Positions 1-15,000 of a stretch of 64,000 nt of DNA are shown here, one piece after another. Under the pieces are notes generated by a model that made no database searches, was not told where the DNA came from, and saw only the letters and a program-made list of their open reading frames with translations. The DNA is from Actinostola sp. cb2023 (taxonomy: Eukaryota; Cnidaria; Anthozoa; Actiniaria; Actinostolidae). The position numbers and the translations under genes were made by a program. The stretch lies in assembly GCA_033675265.1 (NCBI GenBank), contig JAUJYZ010001498.1, forward strand, positions 1-64,000, written 5' to 3'. Numbering within the stretch: the first letter of the stretch is position 1; every line of letters starts with the position of its first letter.

Positions 1-3000
1 AGCTGTAATAATGGTGCTGTCTATGTTCTATATAACGTTTACTAGGGAATAGGGCTTAGTTGAGACCGGGATTTAGTGAGCTGCAATAATGTGCTGTCGA
101 TGTTCTATATAACGTTTTTACTAGGGAATAGGGCTTAGTGAGACCGGGATTTAGTGAGCTGCAATAATGTGCTGTCTATGTTCTATATAACGTTTTACTA
201 GGGAATAGGGCTTAGTGAGACCGGGATTTAGTGAGCTGTAATAATGTGCTGTCGATGTTCTATATAACGTTTTACTAGGGAATAGGGCTTAGTGAGACCG
301 GGATTTAGTGAGCTGTAATAATGTGCTGTCTATGTTCTATATAACGTTTTACTAGGGAATAGGGCTTAGTGAGACCGGGATTTAGTGAGCTGTAATAATG
401 TGCTGTCGATGTTCTATATAACGTTTTACTAGGGAATAGGGCTTAGTGAGACCGGGATTTAGTGAGCTGCAATAATGTGCTGTCGATGTTCTATATAACG
501 TTTTACTAGGGAATAGGGCTTAGTGAGACCGGGATTTAGTGAGCTGTAATAATGTGCTGTCGATGTTCTATATAACGTTTTACTAGGGAATAGGGCTTAG
601 TGAGACCGGGATTTAGTGAGCTGTAATAATGTGCTGTCGATGTTCTATATAACGTTTTACTAGGGAATAGGGCTTAGTGAGACCGGGATTTAGTGAGCTG
701 TAATAATGTGCTGTCGATGTTCTATATAACGTTTTACTAGGGAATAGGGCTTAGTGAGACCGGGATTTAGTGAGCTGTAATAATGTGCTGTCGATGTTCT
801 ATATAACGTTTTACTAGGGAATAGGGCTTAGTGAGACCGGGATTTAGTGAGCTGTAATAATGTGCTGTCTATGTTCTATATAACGTTTTTACTAGGGAAT
901 AGGGCTTAGTGAGACCGGGATTTAGTGAGCTGTAATAATGTGCTGTCGATGTTCTATATAACGTTTTACTAGGGAATAGGGCTTAGTGAGACCGGGATTT
1001 AGTGAGCTGTAATAATGTGCTGTCTATGTTCTATATAACGTTTTACTAGGGAATAGGGCTTAGTGAGACCGGGATTTAGTGAGCTGCAATAATGTGCTGT
1101 CTATGTTCTATATAACGTTTTACTAGGGAATAGGGCTTAGTGAGACCGGGATTTAGTGAGCTGTAATAATGTGCTGTCGATGTTCTATATAACGTTTTAC
1201 TAGGGAATAGGGCTTAGTGAGACCGGGATTTAGTGAGCTGTAATAATGTGCTGTCGATGTTCTATATAACGTTTTACTAGGGAATAGGGCTTAGTGAGAC
1301 CGGGATTTAGTGAGCTGTAATAATGCGCTGTCGATGTTCTATATAACGTTTTACTAGGGAATAGGGCTTAGTGAGACCGGGATTTAGTGAGCTGTAATAA
1401 TGCGCTGTCGATGTTCTATATAACGTTTTACTAGGGAATAGGGCTTAGTGAGACCGGGATTTAGTGAGCTGTAATAATGTGCTGTCGATGTTCTATATAA
1501 CGTTTTACTAGGGAATAGGGCTTAGTGAGACCGGGATTTAGTGAGCTGCAATAATGCGCTGTCGATGTTCTATATAACGTTTTACTAGGGAATAGGGCTT
1601 AGTGAGACCGGGATTTAGTGAGCTGTAATAATGCGCTGTCGATGTTCTATATAACGTTTTACTAGGGAATAGGGCTTAGTGAGACCGGGATTTAGTGAGC
1701 TGTAATAATGCGCTGTCGATGTTCTATATAACGTTTTACTAGGGAATAGGGCTTAGTGAGACCGGGATTTAGTGAGCTGTAATAATGCGCTGTCGATGTT
1801 CTATATAACGTTTTACTAGGGAATAGGGCTTAGTGAGACCGGGATTTAGTGAGCTGTAATAATGTGCTGTCGATGTTCTATATAACGTTTTTACTAGGGA
1901 ATAGGGCTTAGTGAGACCGGGATTTAGTGAGCTGTAATAATGTGCTGTCGATGTTCTATATAACGTTTTACTAGGGAATAGGGCTTAGTGAGACCGGGAT
2001 TTAGTGAGCTGTAATAATGTGCTGTCGATGTTCTATATAACGTTTTACTAGGGAATAGGGCTTAGTGAGACCGGGATTTAGTGAGCTGTAATAATGCGCT
2101 GTCGATGTTCTATATAACGTTTTACTAGGGAATAGGGCTTAGTGAGACCGGGATTTAGTGAGCTGTAATAATGTGCTGTCGATGTTCTATATAACGTTTT
2201 ACTAGGGAATAGGGCTTAGTGAGACCGGGATTTAGTGAGCTGTAATAATGTGCTGTCGATGTTCTATATAACGTTTTACTAGGGAATAGGGCTTAGTGAG
2301 ACCGGGATTTAGTGAGCTGTAATAATGTGCTGTCGATGTTCTATATAACGTTTTACTAGGGAATAGGGCTTAGTGAGACCGGGATTTAGTGAGCTGTAAT
2401 AATGTGCTGTCTATGTTCTATATAACGTTTTACTAGGGAATAGGGCTTAGTGAGACCGGGATTTAGTGAGCTGTAATAATGTGCTGTCTATGTTCTATAT
2501 AACGTTTTACTAGGGAATAGGGCTTAGTGAGACCGGGATTTAGTGAGCTGTAATAATGTGCTGTCTATGTTCTATATAACGTTTTACTAGGGAATAGGGC
2601 TTAGTGAGACCGGGATTTAGTGAGCTGTAATAATGTGCTGTCTATGTTCTATATAACGTTTTACTAGGGAATAGGGCTTAGTGAGACCGGGATTTAGTGA
2701 GCTGTAATAATGTGCTGTCGATGTTCTATATAACGTTTTACTAGGGAATAGGGCTTAGTGAGACCGGGATTTAGTGAGCTGTAATAATGTGCTGTCGATG
2801 TTCTATATAACGTTTTACTAGGGAATAGGGCTTAGTGAGACCGGGATTTAGTGAGCTGTAATAATGTGCTGTCTATGTTCTATATAACGTTTTACTAGGG
2901 AATAGGGCTTAGTGAGACCGGGATTTAGTGAGCTGTAATAATGTGCTGTCGATGTTCTATATAACGTTTTACTAGGGAATAGGGCTTAGTGAGACCGGGA

Positions 3001-6000
3001 TTTAGTGAGCTGTAATAATGTGCTGTCGATGTTCTATATAACGTTTTACTAGGGAATAGGGCTTAGTGAGACCGGGATTTAGTGAGCTGTAATAATGTGC
3101 TGTCTATGTTCTATATAACGTTTTACTAGGGAATAGGGCTTAGTGAGACCGGGATTTAGTGAGCTGTAATAATGTGCTGTCGATGTTCTATATAACGTTT
3201 TACTAGGGAATAGGGCTTAGTGAGACCGGGATTTAGTGAGCTGTAATAATGTGCTGTCTATGTTCTATATAACGTTTTACTAGGGAATAGGGCTTAGTGA
3301 GACCGGGATTTAGTGAGCTGTAATAATGTGCTGTCTATGTTCTATATAACGTTTTACTAGGGAATAGGGCTTAGTGAGACCGGGATTTAGTGAGCTGTAA
3401 TAATGTGCTGTCTATGTTCTATATAACGTTTTACTAGGGAATAGGGCTTAGTGAGACCGGGATTTAGTGAGCTGTAATAATGTGCTGTCGATGTTCTATA
3501 TAACGTTTTACTAGGGAATAGGGCTTAGTGAGACCGGGATTTAGTGAGCTGTAATAATGTGCTGTCGATGTTCTATATAACGTTTTACTAGGGAATAGGG
3601 CTTAGTGAGACCGGGATTTAGTGAGCTGTAATAATGTGCTGTCTATGTTCTATATAACGTTTTACTAGGGAATAGGGCTTAGTGAGACCGGGATTTAGTG
3701 AGCTGTAATAATGTGCTGTCGATGTTCTATATAACGTTTTACTAGGGAATAGGGCTTAGTGAGACCGGGATTTAGTGAGCTGTAATAATGTGCTGTCTAT
3801 GTTCTATATAACGTTTTACTAGGGAATAGGGCTTAGTGAGACCGGGATTTAGTGAGCTGTAATAATGCGCTGTCGATGTTCTATATAACGTTTTACTAGG
3901 GAATAGGGCTTAGTGAGACCGGGATTTAGTGAGCTGTAATAATGTGCTGTCGATGTTCTATATAACGTTTTACTAGGGAATAGGGCTTAGTGAGACCGGG
4001 ATTTAGTGAGCTGTAATAATGTGCTGTCGATGTTCTATATAACGTTTTACTAGGGAATAGGGCTTAGTGAGACCGGGATTTAGTGAGCTGTAATAATGTG
4101 CTGTCGATGTTCTATATAACGTTTTACTAGGGAATAGGGCTTAGTGAGACCGGGATTTAGTGAGCTGTAATAATGTGCTGTCGATGTTCTATATAACGTT
4201 TTACTAGGGAATAGGGCTTAGTGAGACCGGGATTTAGTGAGCTGTAATAATGTGCTGTCGATGTTCTATATAACGTTTTACTAGGGAATAGGGCTTAGTG
4301 AGACCGGGATTTAGTGAGCTGCAATAATGTGCTGTCTATGTTCTATATAACGTTTTACTAGGGAATAGGGCTTAGTGAGACCGGGATTTAGTGAGCTGTA
4401 ATAATGTGCTGTCGATGTTCTATATAACGTTTTACTAGGGAATAGGGCTTAGTGAGACCGGGATTTAGTGAGCTGTAATAATGTGCTGTCTATGTTCTAT
4501 ATAACGTTTTACTAGGGAATAGGGCTTAGTGAGACCGGGATTTAGTGAGCTGTAATAATGCGCTGTCGATGTTCTATATAACGTTTTACTAGGGAATAGG
4601 GCTTAGTGAGACCGGGATTTAGTGAGCTGTAATAATGTGCTGTCTATGTTCTATATAACGTTTTACTAGGGAATAGGGCTTAGTGAGACCGGGATTTAGT
4701 GAGCTGTAATAATGTGCTGTCGATGTTCTATATAACGTTTTACTAGGGAATAGGGCTTAGTGAGACCGGGATTTAGTGAGCTGTAATAATGTGCTGTCGA
4801 TGTTCTATATAACGTTTTACTAGGGAATAGGGCTTAGTGAGACCGGGATTTAGTGAGCTGTAATAATGTGCTGTCTATGTTCTATATAACGTTTTACTAG
4901 GGAATAGGGCTTAGTGAGACCGGGATTTAGTGAGCTGTAATAATGTGCTGTCTATGTTCTATATAACGTTTTACTAGGGAATAGGGCTTAGTGAGACCGG
5001 GATTTAGTGAGCTGTAATAATGTGCTGTCGATGTTCTATATAACGTTTTACTAGGGAATAGGGCTTAGTGAGACCGGGATTTAGTGAGCTGTAATAATGC
5101 GCTGTCGATGTTCTATATAACGTTTTACTAGGGAATAGGGCTTAGTGAGACCGGGATTTAGTGAGCTGTAATAATGTGCTGTCGATGTTCTATATAACGT
5201 TTTACTAGGGAATAGGGCTTAGTGAGACCGGGATTTAGTGAGCTGTAATAATGCGCTGTCGATGTTCTATATAACGTTTTACTAGGGAATAGGGCTTAGT
5301 GAGACCGGGATTTAGTGAGCTGTAATAATGCGCTGTCGATGTTCTATATATAACGTTTTACTAGGGAATAGGGCTTAGTGAGACCGGGATTTAGTGAGCT
5401 GTAATAATGCGCTGTCTATGTTCTATATAACGTTTTACTAGGGAATAGGGCTTAGTGAGACCGGGATTTAGTGAGCTGTAATAATGTGCTGTCTATGTTC
5501 TATATAACGTTTTACTAGGGAATAGGGCTTAGTGAGACCGGGATTTAGTGAGCTGTAATAATGCGCTGTCTATGTTCTATATAACGTTTTACTAGGGAAT
5601 AGGGCTTAGTGAGACCGGGATTTAGTGAGCTGTAATAATGTGCTGTCTATGTTCTATATAACGTTTTACTAGGGAATAGGGCTTAGTGAGACCGGGATTT
5701 AGTGAGCTGCAATAATGTGCTGTCTATGTTCTATATAACGTTTTACTAGGGAATAGGGCTTAGTGAGACCGGGATTTAGTGAGCTGTAATAATGTGCTGT
5801 CGATGTTCTATATAACGTTTTACTAGGGAATAGGCTTAGTGAGACCGGGATTTAGTGAGCTGTAATAATGTGCTGTCTATGTTCTATATAACGTTTTACT
5901 AGGGAATAGGGCTTAGTGAGACCGGGATTTAGTGAGCTGTAATAATGTGCTGTCTATGTTCTATATAACGTTTTACTAGGGAATAGGGCTTAGTGAGACC

Positions 6001-9000
6001 GGGATTTAGTGAGCTGCAATAATGTGCTGTCGATGTTCTATATAACGTTTTACTAGGGAATAGGGCTTAGTGAGACCGGGATTTAGTGAGCTGTAATAAT
6101 GCGCTGTCTATGTTCTATATAACGTTTTACTAGGGAATAGGGCTTAGTGAGACCGGGATTTAGTGAGCTGTAATAATGTGCTGTCGATGTTCTATATAAC
6201 GTTTTACTAGGGAATAGGGCTTAGTGAGACCGGGATTTAGTGAGCTGCAATAATGTGCTGTCGATGTTCTATATAACGTTTTACTAGGGAATAGGGCTTA
6301 GTGAGACCGGGATTTAGTGAGCTGTAATAATGTGCTGTCTATGTTTATATAACGTTTTACTAGGGAATAGGGCTTAGTGAGACCGGGATTTAGTGAGCTG
6401 TAATAATGTGCTGTCGATGTTCTATATAACGTTTTACTAGGGAATAGGGCTTAGTGAGACCGGGATTTAGTGAGCTGTAATAATGTGCTGTCGATGTTCT
6501 ATATAACGTTTTACTAGGGAATAGGGCTTAGTGAGACCGGGATTTAGTGAGCTGTAATAATGTGCTGTCGATGTTCTATATAACGTTTTACTAGGGAATA
6601 GGGCTTAGTGAGACCGGGATTTAGTGAGCTGTAATAATGCGCTGTCTATGTTCTATATAACGTTTTACTAGGGAATAGGGCTTAGTGAGACCGGGATTTA
6701 GTGAGCTGCAATAATGTGCTGTCGATGTTCTATATAACGTTTTACTAGGGAATAGGGCTTAGTGAGACCGGGATTTAGTGAGCTGTAATAATGTGCTGTC
6801 GATGTTCTATATAACGTTTTACTAGGGAATAGGGCTTAGTGAGACCGGGATTTAGTGAGCTGTAATAATGCGCTGTCGATGTTCTATATAACGTTTTACT
6901 AGGGAATAGGGCTTAGTGAGACCGGGATTTAGTGAGCTGTAATAATGTGCTGTCTATGTTCTATATAACGTTTTACTAGGGAATAGGGCTTAGTGAGACC
7001 GGGATTTAGTGAGCTGTAATAATGCGCTGTCGATGTTCTATATAACGTTTTACTAGGGAATAGGGCTTAGTGAGACCGGGATTTAGTGAGCTGTAATAAT
7101 GCGCTGTCGATGTTCTATATAACGTTTTACTAGGGAATAGGGCTTAGTGAGACCGGGATTTAGTGAGCTGTAATAAATGCGCTGTCGATGTTCTATATAA
7201 CGTTTTACTAGGGAATAGGGCTTAGTGAGACCGGGATTTAGTGAGCTGTAATAATGTGCTGTCTATGTTCTATATAACGTTTTACTAGGGAATAGGGCTT
7301 AGTGAGACCGGGATTTAGTGAGCTGTAATAATGCGCTGTCGATGTTCTATATAACGTTTTACTAGGGAATAGGGCTTAGTGAGACCGGGATTTAGTGAGC
7401 TGTAATAATGCGCTGTCGATGTTCTATATAACGTTTTACTAGGAATAGGGCTTAGTGAGACCGGGATTTAGTGAGCTGTAATAATGTGCTGTCGATGTTC
7501 TATATAACGTTTTTACTAGGGAATAGGGCTTAGTGAGACCGGGATTTAGTGAGCTGTAATAATGTGCTGTCGATGTTCTATATAACGTTTTACTAGGGAA
7601 TAGGGCTTAGTGAGACCGGGATTTAGTGAGCTGTAATAATGTGCTGTCGATGTTCTATATAACGTTTTACTAGGGAATAGGGCTTAGTGAGACCGGGATT
7701 TAGTGAGCTGTAATAATGTGCTGTCGATGTTCTATATAACGTTTTACTAGGGAATAGGGCTTAGTGAGACCGGGATTTAGTGAGCTGTAATAATGTGCTG
7801 TCGATGTTCTATATAACGTTTTACTAGGGAATAGGGCTTAGTGAGACCGGGATTTAGTGAGCTGTAATAATGTGCTGTCGATGTTCTATATAACGTTTTA
7901 CTAGGGAATAGGGCTTAGTGAGACCGGGATTTAGTGAGCTGTAATAATGCGCTGTCGATGTTCTATATAACGTTTTACTAGGGAATAGGGCTTAGTGAGA
8001 CCGGGATTTAGTGAGCTGTAATAATGTGCTGTCTATGTTCTATATAACGTTTTACTAGGGAATAGGGCTTAGTGAGACCGGGATTTAGTGAGCTGTAATA
8101 ATGCGCTGTCGATGTTCTATATAACGTTTTACTAGGGAATAGGGCTTAGTGAGACCGGGATTTAGTGAGCTGTAATAATGTGCTGTCGATGTTCTATATA
8201 ACGTTTTACTAGGGAATAGGGCTTAGTGAGACCGGGATTTAGTGAGCTGTAATAATGTGCTGTCTATGTTCTATATAACGTTTTACTAGGGAATAGGGCT
8301 TAGTGAGACCGGGATTTAGTGAGCTGTAATAATGTGCTGTCGATGTTCTATATAACGTTTTACTAGGGAATAGGGCTTAGTGAGACCGGGATTTAGTGAG
8401 CTGTAATAATGTGCTGTCGATGTTCTATATAACGTTTTACTAGGGAATAGGGCTTAGTGAGACCGGGATTTAGTGAGCTGTAATAATGTGCTGTCTATGT
8501 TCTATATAACGTTTTACTAGGGAATAGGGCTTAGTGAGACCGGGATTTAGTGAGCTGTAATAATGTGCTGTCGATGTTCTATATAACGTTTTACTAGGGA
8601 ATAGGGCTTAGTGAGACCGGGATTTAGTGAGCTGTAATAATGTGCTGTCGATGTTCTATATAACGTTTTACTAGGGAATAGGGCTTAGTGAGACCGGGAT
8701 TTAGTGAGCTGTAATAATGTGCTGTCGATGTTCTATATAACGTTTTACTAGGGAATAGGGCTTAGTGAGACCGGGATTTAGTGAGCTGTAATAATGTGCT
8801 GTCTATGTTCTATATAACGTTTTACTAGGGAATAGGGCTTAGTGAGACCGGGATTTAGTGAGCTGTAATAATGTGCTGTCTATGTTCTATATAACGTTTT
8901 ACTAGGGAATAGGGCTTAGTGAGACCGGGATTTAGTGAGCTGTAATAATGTGCTGTCTATGTTCTATATAACGTTTTACTAGGGAATAGGGCTTAGTGAG

Positions 9001-12000
9001 ACCGGGATTTAGTGAGCTGTAATAATGTGCTGTCTATGTTCTATATAACGTTTTACTAGGGAATAGGGCTTAGTGAGACCGGGATTTAGTGAGCTGTAAT
9101 AATGTGCTGTCTATGTTCTATATAACGTTTTACTAGGGAATAGGGCTTAGTGAGACCGGGATTTAGTGAGCTGTAATAATGTGCTGTCGATGTTCTATAT
9201 AACGTTTTACTAGGGAATAGGGCTTAGTGAGACCGGGATTTAGTGAGCTGTAATAATGTGCTGTCTATGTTCTATATAACGTTTTACTAGGGAATAGGGC
9301 TTAGTGAGACCGGGATTTAGTGAGCTGTAATAATGCGCTGTCTATGTTCTATATAACGTTTTACTAGGGAATAGGGCTTAGTGAGACCGGGATTTAGTGA
9401 GCTGTAATAATGTGCTGTCTATGTTCTATATAACGTTTTACTAGGGAATAGGGCTTAGTGAGACCGGGATTTAGTGAGCTGTAATAATGCGCTGTCTATG
9501 TTCTATATAACGTTTTACTAGGGAATAGGGCTTAGTGAGACCGGGATTTAGTGAGCTGTAATAATGTGCTGTCGATGTTCTATATAACGTTTTACTAGGG
9601 AATAGGGCTTAGTGAGACCGGGATTTAGTGAGCTGTAATAATGCGCTGTCGATGTTCTATATAACGTTTTACTAGGGAATAGGGCTTAGTGAGACCGGGA
9701 TTTAGTGAGCTGTAATAATGCGCTGTCGATGTTCTATATAACGTTTTACTAGGGAATAGGGCTTAGTGAGACCGGGATTTAGTGAGCTGTAATAATGTGC
9801 TGTCGATGTTCTATATAACGTTTTACTAGGGAATAGGGCTTAGTGAGACCGGGATTTAGTGAGCTGTAATAATGCGCTGTCGATGTTCTATATAACGTTT
9901 TACTAGGGAATAGGGCTTAGTGAGACCGGGATTTAGTGAGCTGTAATAATGCGCTGTCGATGTTCTATATAACGTTTTACTAGGGAATAGGGCTTAGTGA
10001 GACCGGGATTTAGTGAGCTGTAATAATGTGCTGTCTATGTTCTATATAACGTTTTACTAGGGAATAGGGCTTAGTGAGACCGGGATTTAGTGAGCTGTAA
10101 TAATGCGCTGTCTATGTTCTATATAACGTTTTACTAGGGAATAGGGCTTAGTGAGACCGGGATTTAGTGAGCTGTAATAATGTGCTGTCTATGTTCTATA
10201 TAACGTTTTACTAGGGAATAGGGCTTAGTGAGACCGGGATTTAGTGAGCTGTAATAATGTGCTGTCGATGTTCTATATAACGTTTTACTAGGGAATAGGG
10301 CTTAGTGAGACCGGGATTTAGTGAGCTGTAATAATGTGCTGTCTATGTTCTATATAACGTTTTACTAGGGAATAGGGCTTAGTGAGACCGGGATTTAGTG
10401 AGCTGTAATAATGTGCTGTCTATGTTCTATATAACGTTTTACTAGGGAATAGGGCTTAGTGAGACCGGGATTTAGTGAGCTGTAATAATGTGCTGTCGAT
10501 GTTCTATATAACGTTTTACTAGGGAATAGGGCTTAGTGAGACCGGGATTTAGTGAGCTGTAATAATGCGCTGTCTATGTTCTATATAACGTTTTACTAGG
10601 GAATAGGGCTTAGTGAGACCGGGATTTAGTGAGCTGTAATAATGCGCTGTCTATGTTCTATATAACGTTTTACTAGGGAATAGGGCTTAGTGAGACCGGG
10701 ATTTAGTGAGCTGTAATAATGCGCTGTCGATGTTCTATATAACGTTTTACTAGGGAATAGGGCTTAGTGAGACCGGGATTTAGTGAGCTAGTTCTATATA
10801 ACGTTTTTACTAGGGAATAGGGCTTAGTGAGACCGGGATTTAGTGAGCTGTAATAATGTGCTGTCTATGTTCTATATAACGTTTTACTAGGGAATAGGGC
10901 TTAGTGAGACCGGGATTTAGTGAGCTGTAATAATGTGCTGTCGATGTTCTATATAACGTTTTACTAGGGAATAGGGCTTAGTGAGACCGGGATTTAGTGA
11001 GCTGTAATAATGTGCTGTCTATGTTCTATATAACGTTTTACTAGGGAATAGGGCTTAGTGAGACCGGGATTTAGTGAGCTGTAATAATGTGCTGTCGATG
11101 TTCTATATAACGTTTTACTAGGGAATAGGGCTTAGTGAGACCGGGATTTAGTGAGCTGTAATAATGTGCTGTCGATGTTCTATATAACGTTTTACTAGGG
11201 AATAGGGCTTAGTGAGACCGGGATTTAGTGAGCTGTAATAATGTGCTGTCTATGTTCTATATAACGTTTTACTAGGGAATAGGGCTTAGTGAGACCGGGA
11301 TTTAGTGAGCTGTAATAATGTGCTGTCTATGTTCTATATAACGTTTTACTAGGGAATAGGGCTTAGTGAGACCGGGATTTAGTGAGCTGTAATAATGTGC
11401 TGTCGATGTTCTATATAACGTTTTACTAGGGAATAGGGCTTAGTGAGACCGGGATTTAGTGAGCTGTAATAATGTGCTGTCTATGTTCTATATAACGTTT
11501 TACTAGGGAATAGGGCTTAGTGAGACCGGGATTTAGTGAGCTGTAATAATGTGCTGTCTATGTTCTATATAACGTTTTACTAGGGAATAGGGCTTAGTGA
11601 GACCGGGATTTAGTGAGCTGTAATAATGTGCTGTCGATGTTCTATATAACGTTTTACTAGGGAATAGGGCTTAGTGAGACCGGGATTTAGTGAGCTGTAA
11701 TAATGTGCTGTCTATGTTCTATATAACGTTTTACTAGGGAATAGGGCTTAGTGAGACCGGGATTTAGTGAGCTGTAATAATGTGCTGTCTATGTTCTATA
11801 TAACGTTTTACTAGGGAATAGGGCTTAGTGAGACCGGGATTTAGTGAGCTGTAATAATGTGCTGTCTATGTTCTATATAACGTTTTACTAGGGAATAGGG
11901 CTTAGTGAGACCGGGATTTAGTGAGCTGTAATAATGTGCTGTCTATGTTCTATATAACGTTTTACTAGGGAATAGGGCTTAGTGAGACCGGGATTTAGTG

Positions 12001-15000
12001 AGCTGTAATAATGTGCTGTCTATGTTCTATATAACGTTTTACTAGGGAATAGGGCTTAGTGAGACCGGGATTTAGTGAGCTGTAATAATGTGCTGTCTAT
12101 GTTCTATATAACGTTTTACTAGGGAATAGGGCTTAGTGAGACCGGGATTTAGTGAGCTGTAATAATGTGCTGTCTATGTTCTATATAACGTTTTACTAGG
12201 GAATAGGGCTTAGTGAGACCGGGATTTAGTGAGCTGTAATAATGTGCTGTCTATGTTCTATATAACGTTTTACTAGGGAATAGGGCTTAGTGAGACCGGG
12301 ATTTAGTGAGCTGTAATAATGTGCTGTCTATGTTCTATATAACGTTTTACTAGGGAATAGGGCTTAGTGAGACCGGGATTTAGTGAGCTGTAATAATGTG
12401 CTGTCGATGTTCTATATAACGTTTTACTAGGGAATAGGGCTTAGTGAGACCGGGATTTAGTGAGCTGTAATAATGCGCTGTCTATGTTCTATATAACGTT
12501 TTACTAGGGAATAGGGCTTAGTGAGACCGGGATTTAGTGAGCTGTAATAATGTGCTGTCTATGTTCTATATAACGTTTTACTAGGGAATAGGGCTTAGTG
12601 AGACCGGGATTTAGTGAGCTGTAATAATGTGCTGTCGATGTTCTATATAACGTTTTACTAGGGAATAGGGCTTAGTGAGACCGGGATTTAGTGAGCTGTA
12701 ATAATGTGCTGTCGATGTTCTATATAACGTTTTACTAGGGAATAGGGCTTAGTGAGACCGGGATTTAGTGAGCTGTAATAATGTGCTGTCGATGTTCTAT
12801 ATAACGTTTTACTAGGGAATAGGGCTTAGTGAGACCGGGATTTAGTGAGCTGTAATAATGCGCTGTCGATGTTCTATATAACGTTTTACTAGGGAATAGG
12901 GCTTAGTGAGACCGGGATTTAGTGAGCTGTAATAATGCGCTGTCGATGTTCTATATAACGTTTTACTAGGGAATAGGGCTTAGTGAGACCGGGATTTAGT
13001 GAGCTGTAATAATGCGCTGTCGATGTTCTATATAACGTTTTACTAGGGAATAGGGCTTAGTGAGACCGGGATTTAGTGAGCTGTAATAATGTGCTGTCGA
13101 TGTTCTATATAACGTTTTACTAGGGAATAGGGCTTAGTGAGACCGGGATTTAGTGAGCTGTAATAATGTGCTGTCGATGTTCTATATAACGTTTTACTAG
13201 GGAATAGGGCTTAGTGAGACCGGGATTTAGTGAGCTGTAATAATGTGCTGTCGATGTTCTATATAACGTTTTACTAGGGAATAGGGCTTAGTGAGACCGG
13301 GATTTAGTGAGCTGCAATAATGTGCTGTCGATGTTCTATATAACGTTTTACTAGGGAATAGGGCTTAGTGAGACCGGGATTTAGTGAGCTGTAATAATGT
13401 GCTGTCGATGTTCTATATAACGTTTTACTAGGGAATAGGGCTTAGTGAGACCGGGATTTAGTGAGCTGTAATAATGCGCTGTCTATGTTCTATATAACGT
13501 TTTACTAGGGAATAGGGCTTAGTGAGACCGGGATTTAGTGAGCTGTAATAATGTGCTGTCGATGTTCTATATAACGTTTTACTAGGGAATAGGGCTTAGT
13601 GAGACCGGGATTTAGTGAGCTGTAATAATGTGCTGTCTATGTTCTATATAACGTTTTACTAGGGAATAGGGCTTAGTGAGACCGGGATTTAGTGAGCTGT
13701 AATAATGCGCTGTCTATGTTCTATATAACGTTTTACTAGGGAATAGGGCTTAGTGAGACCGGGATTTAGTGAGCTGTAATAATGCGCTGTCGATGTTCTA
13801 TATAACGTTTTACTAGGGAATAGGGCTTAGTGAGACCGGGATTTAGTGAGCTGTAATAATGTGCTGTCGATGTTCTATATAACGTTTTACTAGGGAATAG
13901 GGCTTAGTGAGACCGGGATTTAGTGAGCTGTAATAATGTGCTGTCGATGTTCTATATAACGTTTTACTAGGGAATAGGGCTTAGTGAGACCGGGATTTAG
14001 TGAGCTGTAATAATGTGCTGTCGATGTTCTATATAACGTTTTACTAGGGAATAGTGGCGGGATTTTAGCTGAATAAATGCGCTGGATTATAGTAGGGAGG
14101 GCTGTGATAATGTGAGCTGTGTGCTGTCGATGTTCTATATAACGTTTTACTAGGGAATAGGGCTTAGTGAGACCGGGATTTAGTGAGCTGTAATAATGTG
14201 CTGTCGATGTTCTATATAACGTTTTACTAGGGAATAGGGCTTAGTGAGACCGGGATTTAGTGAGCTGCAATAATGTGCTGTCTATGTTCTATATAACGTT
14301 TTACTAGGGAATAGGGCTTAGTGAGACCGGGATTTAGTGAGCTGTAATAATGCGCTGTCTATGTTCTATATAACGTTTTACTAGGGAATAGGGCTTAGTG
14401 AGACCGGGATTTAGTGAGCTGTAATAATGTGCTGTCGATGTTCTATATAACGTTTTACTAGGGAATAGGGCTTAGTGAGACCGGGATTTAGTGAGCTGCA
14501 ATAATGTGCTGTCTATGTTCTATATAACGTTTTACTAGGGAATAGGGCTTAGTGAGACCGGGATTTAGTGAGCTGTAATAATGCGCTGTCTATGTTCTAT
14601 ATAACGTTTTACTAGGGAATAGGGCTTAGTGAGACCGGGATTTAGTGAGCTGTAATAATGTGCTGTCTATGTTCTATATAACGTTTTACTAGGGAATAGG
14701 GCTTAGTGAGACCGGGATTTAGTGAGCTGTAATAATGCGCTGTCGATGTTCTATATAACGTTTTACTAGGGAATAGGGCTTAGTGAGACCGGGATTTAGT
14801 GAGCTGTAATAATGTGCTGTCTATGTTCTATATAACGTTTTACTAGGGAATAGGGCTTAGTGAGACCGGGATTTAGTGAGCTGTAATAATGTGCTGTCTA
14901 TGTTCTATATAACGTTTTACTAGGGAATAGGGCTTAGTGAGACCGGGATTTAGTGAGCTGCAATAATGCGCTGTCTATGTTCTATATAACGTTTTACTAG

